DNA of 64,000 bases, taken from the NCBI GenBank assembly GCA_039545275.1, contig BCHS01000004.1, positions 697,078 through 761,077 of the forward strand, in the 5' to 3' direction. The translations under genes and the position numbers were made by a program. The DNA is from Pseudomicrostroma phylloplanum. Its lineage: Eukaryota > Basidiomycota > Exobasidiomycetes > Microstromatales. Shown here in pieces: positions 7,976 through 16,615 of this stretch; the stretch's first letter is position 1, and every line of letters begins with the position of its first letter. The notes under the pieces are model-generated. The model did no database searches and was not told the DNA's origin. It saw only the letters and a program-made list of their open reading frames with translations.

Positions 7976-10970
7976 ATGTCTCCTGCATCCTCCTCGTCAT
8001 CGTCCACCCTTCTGCAATTCAGTCCCCTGCCCACAACCATTCCCCCGTCCTTCTGGCACGCACTTACCAATCTCAAGCTCAACCACCTCCGTCTATCAGA
8101 AGATGCAGTACCAGTCAAGGGAGATTACACCATCGGGCGAGTCGTGAAAGATCGCAGAGGTGGCGAGGCTGGGAGGGTGGTGGAGCTGGGTGGTAGTCTG
8201 GGCCTCTTGGAGGAGGGGCTGGGAGGAGGAGCAGGACCAGAAGGAGCGGAGGGCAGCTCGATGGGTGGCCTGGGAGAGTCGCAGCCGTCATCTTCTTCTT
8301 CGAGGCTGTCAGTGACTGTACGGGGAACGTTGCGCAACTATAATACAGCACCTCAGTTCACCTCGGCTGATAAGAATGAGATCTTCAGTGATCTGGCGCA
8401 AGAGGTGAGACAGGCAGGCGGACGGTCGAGCCCCTCGGTCCCTACTTGACAACATTGCTGACTATCTCACCACCCCTTTCATTCTCAACTCCACTATAGA
8501 TCCTGAACGATCTCCTCACCTCAGCTAACCCCCTCGAGGCCGTCACCCGGTTCACCGTGCTGGCCTTTGCGGACCTCAAGAAGTACAAGTATTACCACTG
8601 GGCAGCCCTCCCCGCCCTCGTTGCCCAGCCCAATTGGCAGACGAGCTCTTCCGGCTGGAGGAATCTGCAAGAAGAGTGGGCAGGCCAAGATCAAGAAGAA
8701 GAAGAGAGAGAGCCGTCGAGACGGTTGCAGAGCTTGGCGGTGGGTTTCAAGGAGCATTGGGAGCGGTTCAGGGGCGAGAGTGAGGCGGGGNTTTGCCTTG
8801 TCAAGGTTGGGTCAGACGTCTATCAAGTCGGCAGGGTAGGAGATTTCCAGACGTTCTTTGCAGGTGTACCAAGCGAGGAGGTGAGTCCTGGACCGTTCGA
8901 ATGGAGTGCAGGGTTTCTCGTGCTGACGCAGTCTGATCCGGTCTTCCCTTGATCAGCGGACCATTCTGTTCATCGACCCCTCAGCAACTGCCTCGGTCCC
9001 AGGCTGGCCTCTGAGGAACTTCCTCGCCCTCCTCTCTGTGCGTTTTCAAGTGAAGAAGATCCGGATCATCTGCTGGCGAGACGAGCTTGACGAAGATGCG
9101 GTGGGACAGAGGAGCATCATTGGCAATGTCTTCCTACCTGACGAGGAGGGGCAGACTGGAAACAGAGTAGTCAAGGGTGATGGTGAGTATCGAAGCGTGA
9201 GGACTAGGCCAGGCCGGAAGCTGACCGAAGACATTATACGATTCTAGAGAGCTTGCCGATCGCAGCCACGCCGTCAGACTCGACTCATCCAGTGGCGATT
9301 GGATGGGAGAGAAATACACAAGGGAAGCTGGCGCCGAAGGTAGCGGATTTGGGCCCTCTTATGGACCCGAGAAGGTAAGCAAGTACGAGACAGACGGACT
9401 TCTATGCGAAGGAATCTGACAGCCCCTCTCTTGTTTCTTCCTCCGCTCCTCAGACTTGCAGACCAGGCAGTAGATCTCAACTTGAAGCTCATGCGATGGC
9501 GGATCATGCCAGAGATCCAGCTTGAGAAGATTGCCTCGACAAAGTGTCTGCTGCTGGGCGCAGGTACACTGGGCTGCTACGTAGCGAGAGTCCTGATGGT
9601 GGGTCGGACGCACTGTATGATTGGCTGGTCGATACGCTGCTGACATACGAGCTCTGCGCACCTGCGTCTCTTCTTCTCAGGGCTGGGGCGTAAGGAATAT
9701 CACCCTAGTCGACTCTGGCCGAGTGTCCTACTCAAACCCTGTACGGCAGCCACTCTTCGAGTTCGAAGACTGTCTCGATGGTGGAAAGCCAAAGGCGGCG
9801 TGTGCTGCTGATAGACTGAAGAAGATCTTCCCAGGGGTCGTGAGTAGAGATGGCAGGCACTGAATTCTCCAGGCAGCTATTTGACAATGCGTTTTCCGTC
9901 CCAATATTTGCAGAACGCCGAAGGTATCACCTTGTCAGTACCAATGCCAGGGCACGGCCTCTTCTCCTCCTCCTCCTCATCTTCCTCGGTCTCAGCAACC
10001 TCAACCAAACTCGAAGCCTCAACCCGCCACGAAGTCGAGCAGCTCGAATCTCTCATCGACTCACACGACGCCGTTTTCCTTTTGATGGACTCGAGGGAGA
10101 GTCGCTGGCTGCCCACGATGCTCGGCGCGGCGAAGAACAAGATTGTCATTAATGCTGCATTGGGATTTGATACGTACTTGGTCATGAGGCATGGAGCTGG
10201 ACCGGCGCTTGAGGGTGCTGAGAGGCGCGCGAAAAGTGAGGCTGCTGCGGATGCTGAGAAGGCTAGACTGGGTTGCTACTTCTGCAATGATGTGGTAGCT
10301 CCTTCAGATGTGAGTAGTAGCAGCAGGTGAAGCATACTGCTCCCAGCGGGAGGTCAGAGCTGACGCCCTCCTCACACGTTCTCTTCGCAGTCCTTGACTG
10401 ATCGTACGCTGGACCAGATGTGTACGGTCACCAGACCCGGACTTGCGGCCATTGCAGGTGCCTCGGCTGTAGAGCTCCTTGTGTCTCTCGTGCAACATTC
10501 AGATGGGTGAGTGTAACGCTGCCAAGAGTCAAAGAGTGCGCTTGCCTTGGTCGCTTTCTTTGTCTGACTGTTAACCATCTCCCTCTCATCTCAGTGTCTT
10601 CGCTCCAGCCCCTGCTCCATCCGCCTCCGGGACCTCCAGTAGCAGCACCACCCAAGCAAGCTCCTGCCTCGGTCTCCTCCCCCACCAGCTTCGCGCCAAC
10701 CTCTCCACCTTCTCCACTCTCCCACTAACCGCGCCCGCCTACGCACGTTGCACCGCCTGCTCGTCCGCTGTAGTCCAAGCCTATCGCACCGAGGGCTGGG
10801 GGATGCTCCGCAAGGCTCTGGGAGCCGAGGAGGGGTATCTGGAGCGGTTGACGGGATTGGACGTCATGTATGCTGAGACGGAGAGGATGCTATTGGAGGA
10901 TGGTGGGGTGGAGGAGTGGAGTGAGGATGAAGGAGAAGAGGAGGAAGAGGGAGAGGGGGAGCTACTTTGA
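7976..10970 (+). CDS. ATG7: ATG7, ubiquitin-like activating enzyme of autophagy
   Basis: E1-like enzyme that activates Atg8 and Atg12 and hands them to Atg3 and Atg10 in the cytosol. Nine exons join in phase: 7976-8404, 8500-8880, 8957-9182, 9248-9374, 9454-9598, 9681-9839, 9914-10309, 10391-10506, 10595-10970, giving 784 residues. The N-terminal domain starts with the family signature around [13 protein letters not shown] and includes DPS...[12 protein letters not shown]. The adenylation domain has the nucleotide-binding loop GAGTLG at residues 423-428 and [19 protein letters not shown]. The catalytic cysteine is Cys632 in MCTVTRPG, and the C-terminal part carries [10 protein letters not shown] and CTACS. 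The last exon has no own ATG and is easily missed. Base 8791 is N, making one residue in EAGxCLVKVG ambiguous (Phe, Leu, Ile or Val). The Ser-rich insert after residue 80 and in exon 7 is probably a loop. Confidence 0.96.
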
Positions 10971-11179
10971 AAGGAGAGAGGTGTGATGATAGCCCCGGTT
11001 GAGGCACAATTCGACCACATATGAGTTTGTTAGGTCTCTTGCGCTTACGAGCGCTGGGTTGATTCATCAAAAGACTAGAAGGGGTAGCACACCTGCCCCT
11101 CGACTCCACGAAGTATATATAGCTCGTCATCTGATCCTCCTTGCCCTGTCAGTGTCCTGGCTCCCTCATCCCATCAATC

Positions 11180-11992
11180 TCATCCGAGATGGATCAACTT
11201 CCGCATCTTAGGAGGAGGCTCAGCTCCGCCAAGCGCCTTCCCCTTCCCCTTTTCCTTGGAAGTTGCCTCGCTATCGCCCCTCGGAGGGCCTTCACCCTCA
11301 ACCTCACCCTTGCTCTCCCTCTCTCCTTTGACTCTGCTCTTCTGCTTCTGCTTGTCTTTGGCCTGAGAATTCTGCTTTGCCTCGCGACGGGGGTATCGTG
11401 AGGGTCCTAAGATCGGGTGACCGTCGAAGGCAGACAGAGGGGGAGAGGCAGGCTTTCGAGAAAGAGCCGCTCCGTGACTGTGAGCAGCACGGGCTTCTGC
11501 AGACATGCCTCGAAGCTTCTTCTTGCGGAGGTAGACATCGACTGCCCGTCTGCGGGCAGCCTCCTTCCTGAGCGCCTCCTTGTCAAGCTGCATCGATTTC
11601 GGCCTCTGCGTAGCTAGAAATGTCTTCCCATGGTAACGGGGCTTCTTCCCCAAGTAGGCAGCCGAGCGCTCCAGCTGCGCCGACAGCGAGTAGAGGTCCC
11701 TCGTCAGCGTCTTCTTGGCCGCAAAGTGAGGATAGGCATTAGCGCGATTTGCTCTGGTGGGTCGCTGAGCAAAGTTTCGAAGAGGAACAAAATGGTTGGA
11801 ACCAGAAAAAGGAGTGGGAGAAGAAGTGGCAGTGTCCTGCAAGTAGTCGGGAGTTAGGTGGCGGATAGGCGGACTGGGGTTAGAGAGGGTTCGCTCTGAG
11901 TCCCAACCGGAGCTCGAGCTCGAGAACGCCAGCGTCTTGGAGCAGTAGTGGAGGGAGAGCAGGAGAAAGCAAAGGTGGTGGTGAATCTTCAT
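11180..11992 (-). CDS. Family A secreted protein 1 (array)
   Basis: Unrecognised intronless gene of 270 residues. Signal peptide MKIHHHLCFLLLSLHYC, then a Ser run and the family A signature DSERTLSNPSPPIRHL. Shared blocks with its neighbours are LSAQLERSAAYL (near 105), a GHPILGPSRY block (near 190), a long Lys/Glu-rich low-complexity segment, and the C-terminal signature PKMRKLIHLG. There are few cysteines after the signal, so it is not a disulphide-stabilised type; it is basic and probably disordered. The gene lies in a head-to-tail minus-strand series. A role as a host-interacting effector is inference from secretion, paralogy and clustering. Confidence 0.8.
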   Translation of the reverse strand: MKIHHHLCFLLLSLHYCSKTLAFSSSSSGWDSERTLSNPSPPIRHLTPDYLQDTATSSPTPFSGSNHFVPLRNFAQRPTRANRANAYPHFAAKKTLTRDLYSLSAQLERSAAYLGKKPRYHGKTFLATQRPKSMQLDKEALRKEAARRRAVDVYLRKKKLRGMSAEARAAHSHGAALSRKPASPPLSAFDGHPILGPSRYPRREAKQNSQAKDKQKQKSRVKGERESKGEVEGEGPPRGDSEATSKEKGKGKALGGAEPPPKMRKLIHLG

Positions 11993-12573
11993 AGTCAGTC
12001 AAGAGGAGATGTGGCGAGTCACAGACGGCTGAGGAAGGGAGCACAGTGCTGCTGGGAGTGGAAGCTGCTGGGTCTAATATGTTGCTGGCTCAACGCTCAT
12101 TATGCCTCTAACGCGAGCACAAGCGCCAAGCAGCAGCCGTAGCAAGCCGCAAGACGGCTAGCAGCAATAGTGTCACCCAGCTGGCACGTCAAACTTTCTC
12201 TTCCCACCGGACTATCCGGAGCATCGAGCTCGCACAGATTGTTGCGCCCAAATTGAGGGCAAGAAGGCTTTCCTTGTGTCACCGGACTATCCCGAAGTTT
12301 GCTCGTTGCACAAACTTTTGCAAACACAGTGAGGCGAAGAAACCATTGCTCATGTGTTTACTAAAAGGAAATGTTGTCGACAGCTGAGCTGAGTACATAT
12401 GACACGATAATTCAAGGCTGAGCACAAAGAGCACAGCTCATCAGAATGGACAAGTGGTGTATTGTGGCTCACGCGAATCTTTCCCATCGACGGGATGATT
12501 TGTTCGTCATTTGTCTCTCACAATCCCCAGGCCTCTCATTCCTCCTCGTTCGTTCCATCGTCGTTCTGCTTCC
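11993..12573. promoter_or_regulatory. Upstream region of family A gene 1
   Basis: Matches the upstream region of family A gene 2 over about 300 bases, with substitutions and small indels. It holds one copy of the shared 30-base block (12415-12444). A TATA-like sequence corresponding to those of genes 2 and 3 is near 12075-12080, weakened to AATAT. No separate gene is seen. Confidence 0.55.
12415..12444. repeat. 30-base identical block, copy 1
   Basis: Identical to 13765-13794 over 30 bases, within upstream regions that are otherwise clearly diverged. It starts AGGCTGAGCAC and ends CTCATCAG. Lying 420 bases before a start codon, it may be a conserved regulatory site. Confidence 0.7.
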
Positions 12574-13431
12574 TCATCCCAGATGAAGCAACTTTCGCAT
12601 CTTTGGACGAGGCTCAGGTCCAGACTCTGCTTTGCCTTTGCCCTTGTCCTTGTACGTCGCCTTTTCCTTGCTCGCGCCCGCGCCCGTATCCACACCCATG
12701 GCCTTGTCCTTGGCCTTCTGCTTGGCTCTGGCCTTCTTCTTCGCCAGAGCACGATCCTGAGCAGGAGTCCAGTCGTGGTCGGCATCACCACAACGTTTGG
12801 CGGCCTTGCCCTTGGTCGTGGTTTTGCCACTGTTTCTGGGCCTGTATGGTTGAGGTCCGAAGATCGGGTGTCCCTCGGAGATAGGATGTCCTGCTAAGAG
12901 CGGAGCTCCTTGTGAGGTCAAGGGAAAGTGTTGGGTGAGGGGGCGAGTCGGAGCTCGAGAACCGCCAGCAGAAACACCAGGGCCAGCAACAGTAGCCTTT
13001 GCTCGACGAGTCTTCTTGTCAAGGTAGACATTCACCGCCTGCTGACGCTGAGCCTCCCTGTCGAGAGGCGCCGGCCGCGCTGTAAACCATTCCTTCTCTC
13101 GCTGATCTCTGAAGTAGGCGCGCGAGCGCTCCAGCTGCGCCGATAGCGAAAGGGGATTCGTCCTCGGGTCTTTCCTCGGGGGCTGAAAATTTGGGGTAGG
13201 GCGAGTGGGGCGAGCCGGTCTGTCTGGACGCCGCACGAGGTCATCGAGGCGAACGAAGTGACTGAGGGAAGGGGCAGAGGTGACAGTGGTGGGGGAGATC
13301 GCGGGCGAGGGGTGGCGGACGGGGGAGCCTGGGTTCGAGAGGGTGCGCTCAGAGTCGGAACTCGAGGACGCCAGCGTCGTCGAGCAGCAGAGGAGGCAGA
13401 GCAGGAGTACGAAAAGGTGTTCGGCCCTCAT
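12574..13431 (-). CDS. Family A secreted protein 2 (array)
   Basis: Unrecognised intronless gene of 285 residues. The start at 13431 is chosen because it gives a signal peptide (MRAEHLFVLLLCLLCC) aligned with those of genes 1 and 3; the open frame continues 59 codons upstream without signal character. Family blocks in order: DSERTLSNPGSPVRH, LSLSAQLERSRAYF, a GHPISEGHPIFGPQPY block, a Lys/Ala-rich segment, and PKMRKLLHLG at the C terminus. It is strongly basic with very few cysteines after the signal. It is the closest relative of gene 3 in the GHPIFGPQPY region and of gene 1 in the N-terminal half. Confidence 0.82.
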   Translation of the reverse strand: MRAEHLFVLLLCLLCCSTTLASSSSDSERTLSNPGSPVRHPSPAISPTTVTSAPSLSHFVRLDDLVRRPDRPARPTRPTPNFQPPRKDPRTNPLSLSAQLERSRAYFRDQREKEWFTARPAPLDREAQRQQAVNVYLDKKTRRAKATVAGPGVSAGGSRAPTRPLTQHFPLTSQGAPLLAGHPISEGHPIFGPQPYRPRNSGKTTTKGKAAKRCGDADHDWTPAQDRALAKKKARAKQKAKDKAMGVDTGAGASKEKATYKDKGKGKAESGPEPRPKMRKLLHLG

Positions 13432-13506
13432 TGTGGGGCAAAGGCGGAGTAGGAGAGAGACGTTGGAGGGCTGTACCGATGCAGGATAGGCAACAGCTGC
13501 TCGGTC

Positions 13507-13513
13507 TTTTATG
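13507..13513 (-). promoter_or_regulatory. TATA-like element of family A gene 2
   Basis: Reads CATAAAA on the minus strand, about 78 bases before the ATG at 13431. It aligns with the TATATAAAA of gene 3. Confidence 0.5.
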
Positions 13514-13764
13514 TCCGCTGAACGCTCGCCACATTGTAGCCCGCCGACAGGAGGCAAGCAGCAGCCGTAGCAAGTTGCAAGACGACTAGCAGCAACAGTG
13601 TCAGCCACTTTGCACGCCTATTTTGTTTTCCCACGGGACTGTCCAGAGCAAGAGTCATTGCACAAACTGTTGCAAGCAAGGTGAGGTCAAGAAACCATTG
13701 CTTGTGTGCTTCAACGGAGCTTTTGTCGACAGCTTGGCTTACTTCACATGATACAAACGATTCC

Positions 13765-13794
13765 AGGCTGAGCACAAAGAGCACAGCTCATCAG
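13765..13794. repeat. 30-base identical block, copy 2
   Basis: Identical to 12415-12444, 1,350 bases away, within the duplicated upstream region of family A gene 2. Confidence 0.7.
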
Positions 13795-14059
13795 GATGGG
13801 TGGTCAGTGCCTAAACCCATTGCTTGCACGGTGGCTCACGCGGATCTCCACATCAACAAGTAGATCAATTTCCCCTGTGTCTCTCATGCTGTCGTTACCT
13901 AGAGCCTCACTTTCGCGACACAATCAGTCAGAGGTAGCTGAGACGCTCTCCGTCTACCTTGTTTGCGCAATCTAGTTCTGCTCGACGCGTCTTGGCACTG
14001 CAAGCGGTTATAGCACGCCTCTACATTCCTCCTGCTTGCTCCATCGTCAATCTGCTTTC

Positions 14060-14968
14060 TTATCCCAGAATATGGAGCATTTTTCGCATCTTAGGCCGAG
14101 GCTTAGAACCGCCCGCTGCCTGAGCCTTGCCCTTCTCCTTGTACGTCGCCTTTTCCCTGCCCGCGCCCGCGCCCATGGCCCCGTCGTTGGCCTTCTGCTT
14201 CGCCTGTGCCTTCTGTTTAGCCAGAGCGCGATGACGGGCAGGCGTCCACTCACCATCGCTGTCACCACTGCTACTACTGATGCCACTACTGATACCACTA
14301 CTATGACCACCACTACTACGACCACCACTACCACGACCACCACGACCACGACCACCACTACCACCACGACCACGACCGTGGATAATCTTGATCTTGAGGG
14401 CTCCGCTGCTCTTGACCTGAGCTCCGCTGCTCTTAGTCTGGGCTCCGCTGAACTCGGGCGGGGCCCAGGTGCTGTACCTGGGCACGTACGGTTGAGGTCC
14501 AAAGATCGGGTGGCCACCACCACGACGATCACCACGACGAGCGCTCTTGCTCTTGGTCTTGGCTCCGCTGCCCTTGGTCTTGGCTCCGCTCTTGTCCCTG
14601 GCCTTGTACGGTTGAGGTCCAAAGATCGGGTGGCCCGGTGTGATCAGCCGTCCCTGTGAGGTCAAGGGAAAGTAAGACGGGGAACTGGGAGCCCGAGCTG
14701 GAGAGCCGCCAGCAGCTGGGCGAGCCGGTTGGTTCGGTCTCTGGACGGCATCATATAGACGAGCAAGGGAAGGGGCCGAGGTGGGGGAGGTCAGGGGGGA
14801 GAGGTCGCGCAATGGGGAGAGGTCACGGAATGGGGAGAGGTCGCGGAACGGGGAGAGGTCGCGGAATGGGGAGAGGTAGCGGAATGGGGACTCTGGGCTC
14901 GAGGACGCCAGCGTCATTGAGCAGTAGAGGAGGCAGAGAAGGAGTACGAGGAGGTATTGGGTCTTCAT
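14060..14968 (-). CDS. Family A secreted protein 3, RGG-rich (array)
   Basis: Unrecognised intronless gene of 302 residues with signal peptide MKTQYLLVLLLCLLYC and the shared continuation SMTLASSS. The DSERTLSNP block is replaced by a tandem repeat of Ser-Pro-[Phe/Leu]-Arg-Asp-Leu encoded by an 18-base minisatellite. GHPIFGPQPY occurs twice (near residues 113 and 153). The middle carries an Arg-Gly-Gly-rich low-complexity tract (GRGRGGSGGRGRGGRGSGG) followed by His/Ser/Gly/Ile repeats. The end is the family signature PKMRKMLHILG. It lacks the LSAQLERS block of genes 1 and 2. RGG tracts are usually found in nucleic-acid-binding proteins, so one in a secreted protein is odd. Confidence 0.8.
   Translation of the reverse strand: MKTQYLLVLLLCLLYCSMTLASSSPESPFRYLSPFRDLSPFRDLSPFRDLSPLRDLSPLTSPTSAPSLARLYDAVQRPNQPARPAAGGSPARAPSSPSYFPLTSQGRLITPGHPIFGPQPYKARDKSGAKTKGSGAKTKSKSARRGDRRGGGHPIFGPQPYVPRYSTWAPPEFSGAQTKSSGAQVKSSGALKIKIIHGRGRGGSGGRGRGGRGSGGRSSGGHSSGISSGISSSSGDSDGEWTPARHRALAKQKAQAKQKANDGAMGAGAGREKATYKEKGKAQAAGGSKPRPKMRKMLHILG
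14270..14385. repeat. Degenerate ACC/ACT/ACG trinucleotide tract
   Basis: Plus-strand runs of ACC, ACT, ACG encode the Gly/Arg/Ser-rich tract of family A gene 3 on the minus strand. This is expansion-prone low-complexity coding sequence; the Thr-rich plus-strand frame is its shadow. Confidence 0.8.
14796..14890. repeat. 18-base minisatellite, five units
   Basis: Five units of GGGGAGAGGTCGCGGAAT type (differences at two or three positions) followed by a partial unit. On the minus strand each unit encodes a six-residue Phe/Leu-Arg-Asp-Leu-Ser-Pro repeat just after the signal peptide of family A gene 3. Confidence 0.9.
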
Positions 14969-15556
14969 CGTTGGGTAGTGGTGGAAGTAGATGACAAACG
15001 GCGCAGAACCATACTAACATAGGATGAGCCGGAGATCTTGACCTTTTATATGTCGGTTGAACCCTCGCGGTAACGCTCACGGGAACCCTCGCGGTCTCGA
15101 ATCGCGGCGACGAAGGGGCAAGCAGCTGCCGTAGCAATTTGACAAAGCCCTAGCAGCAATCGTGTCGGTCAGCCCATACGTCCTTCGACTTTCCCACCAG
15201 ACGATATTTAATCTCGCAATGAGGCCAATGAGCCGTTGCGTTTGTGCTCGATCGACATTGCTGTCAACACATCAGCTCAGCTCAGCGGAGGATCTGCAGG
15301 TGATCTGTGACTGTGCATGGTCAGCAAAACCTGGCAGGGAAAACTCAGGTGAGGCATAAGATGCAAGATGGCTGGGGTGACTGTTGCCAAATTCATGTCG
15401 CTTGACCCGTGTTCTCAATGGCACTAGAGAGGACGCAGCTGTGACATCACCTCCGCAACACCAATGACAACCAAATCGTCCTCCTCAACCCCCGGCTCCC
15501 GGGACCCAGCACCCACGTCATGACTTTTGATTCGACGCTAGCCTTTGTGAGACATG
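14969..15556. promoter_or_regulatory. Upstream region of family A gene 3
   Basis: Holds a good TATA box (15044-15050) and, at 15110-15300, sequence related to the upstream regions of genes 1 and 2 but lacking an intact 30-base block. Nothing else is recognised up to the stop of gene 4. Confidence 0.5.
15044..15050 (-). promoter_or_regulatory. TATA box of family A gene 3
   Basis: Reads TATAAAA (within ATATAAAAGG) on the minus strand, about 76 bases before the ATG at 14968. The matching position in the gene 2 and gene 4 promoters also carries a TATA-type element. Confidence 0.6.
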
Positions 15557-16117
15557 TCAATCGAAATCCAACTTGAATCCATGTGGTCTGCGTCTCCCCT
15601 TTGCTCTATCCCTCTCACGTGCGTTTTTGTATACTATAACCCTGCCCTTGCCTTTGACTCTGCGGTCACGGCCGCTGCGCCCAGTACTGCTAGCCGTATC
15701 GGAGCCGTGGTTGGATCCACGGCTGCTGCTGCTGCTACTACTGCCGCTGCTGGATGTCGCGCCTGCAGCCTTTTTACCCTTGGAGCTACCAGGCGGTGCC
15801 AGCGTCAGAGTCGTGGAGACCTCGGGACTGACGATCGGCGTGAGCTCAGTCTTCTGTGAAGAGGGAAGCATCTGGGCTGCAGATCCAGGTCCTGTTCGGG
15901 GAGAGGCAGGCCCCGAAGATTGTCTCTGTGCCGCTGAGCTATCTAGGATGAACTGAGACTTAGGTCCGACGATATGTGCAATCTTTCTCTGAGTGCGAAA
16001 GTCCATCAATCTTGGACTCGACATGGTGCGCTCGGAGTCAGAGTCACCAGATGACGACGCCAGCGTCGTGGAGCAGAAGAAAAGGCCGAGCAGTACGTAA
16101 AGAAGGGCAACCTTCAT
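15557..16117 (-). CDS. Family A secreted protein 4, divergent member (array)
   Basis: Unrecognised intronless gene of 186 residues. The signal peptide MKVALLYVLLGLFFC and the next residues STTLASSSGDSDSERTMSSP match family A genes 1 and 2 closely, but the rest does not. The central part is rich in Ser, Thr and Pro, with a Ser run encoded by GCT/GCC-type repeats read on the opposite strand. The C terminus is basic (GRDRRVKGKGRVIVY, then RAKGRRRPHGFKLDFD) and lacks the PKMRKLLHLG signature. Shared signal and first 20 mature residues with a different body suggest either rapid divergence or exchange of the N-terminal segment. Confidence 0.75.
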   Translation of the reverse strand: MKVALLYVLLGLFFCSTTLASSSGDSDSERTMSSPRLMDFRTQRKIAHIVGPKSQFILDSSAAQRQSSGPASPRTGPGSAAQMLPSSQKTELTPIVSPEVSTTLTLAPPGSSKGKKAAGATSSSGSSSSSSSRGSNHGSDTASSTGRSGRDRRVKGKGRVIVYKNARERDRAKGRRRPHGFKLDFD

Positions 16118-16615
16118 GGGGGATGTGTTCTGTGGGGAGGAAGATTGGGAGTGAGGTGACTCTGGACTTTTGTGAGGACAGACTGAGCAGTAACCTATAT
16201 AACCTTCACGCGGTGTCTAATTCTATGCGCACCGCAAGCGTGAGTAGGACATGCCGCAGAGCAATTGTGAGGAAGAGTCTTCATGAAGGCTTGTGCGCAA
16301 GCAAAGGGGAGAAAGTCTCAAACCTCCACCGACCGAAGATGTGAGTCGCTGAGCAAGCAGCGAACAATTGGTATGGATCCGAAGGAGGCTGGAGGCAAAG
16401 CAACGAAGGTGAAGTAAAAGACTGAGTTGCGGCCGCAATCGGCTGGGTTGGCTTGCATCATCTTGGCCAATGGCAAAGGAGTAAGCAGCAATGCAAAGTT
16501 CGGACAATGCTCCCACAAAGTGTACGGCTCCTGCGTGTGTAGTGCGTATTCACATTCTCGAAGAATCACACGCCCGTTCATATGGCGTCAGGATCGACGC
16601 GCTATCTTCCGCTAC
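16118..16615. promoter_or_regulatory. Upstream region of family A gene 4
   Basis: Contains a TATATA element at 16196-16202, about 80 bases before the start, as in genes 2 and 3. The rest, up to the stop of family B gene 1, shows nothing recognisable. Confidence 0.45.
16196..16202 (-). promoter_or_regulatory. TATA-like element of family A gene 4
   Basis: TTATATA on the minus strand about 80 bases before the ATG at 16117, the same spacing as in the other family A promoters. Confidence 0.5.

Larger units (their letters stand above)
13432..14059. promoter_or_regulatory. Upstream region of family A gene 2
   Basis: Contains a CATAAAA element (13507-13513 read on the minus strand) about 80 bases before the start, the second copy of the 30-base block, and sequence shared with the other units. 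No further gene is supported. Confidence 0.55.
11170..15300. repeat. Three tandem duplication units carrying family A genes with their flanks
   Basis: Homologous units of about 1.3-1.5 kb begin near 11170, 12535 and 14030. Each runs from a conserved 3' flank (CT-rich, with the C-terminal KMRK codons) through the gene to a conserved upstream region (about 12120-12490, 13565-13850, 15110-15300). The similarity between upstream regions is visible by eye, so the duplications copied the promoters as well as the genes. Confidence 0.75.

Noticed and set aside
14036..14659. Thr-rich plus-strand frame of 207 codons
   Set aside because: It is the shadow of the Gly/Arg repeat tract of family A gene 3 on the minus strand.
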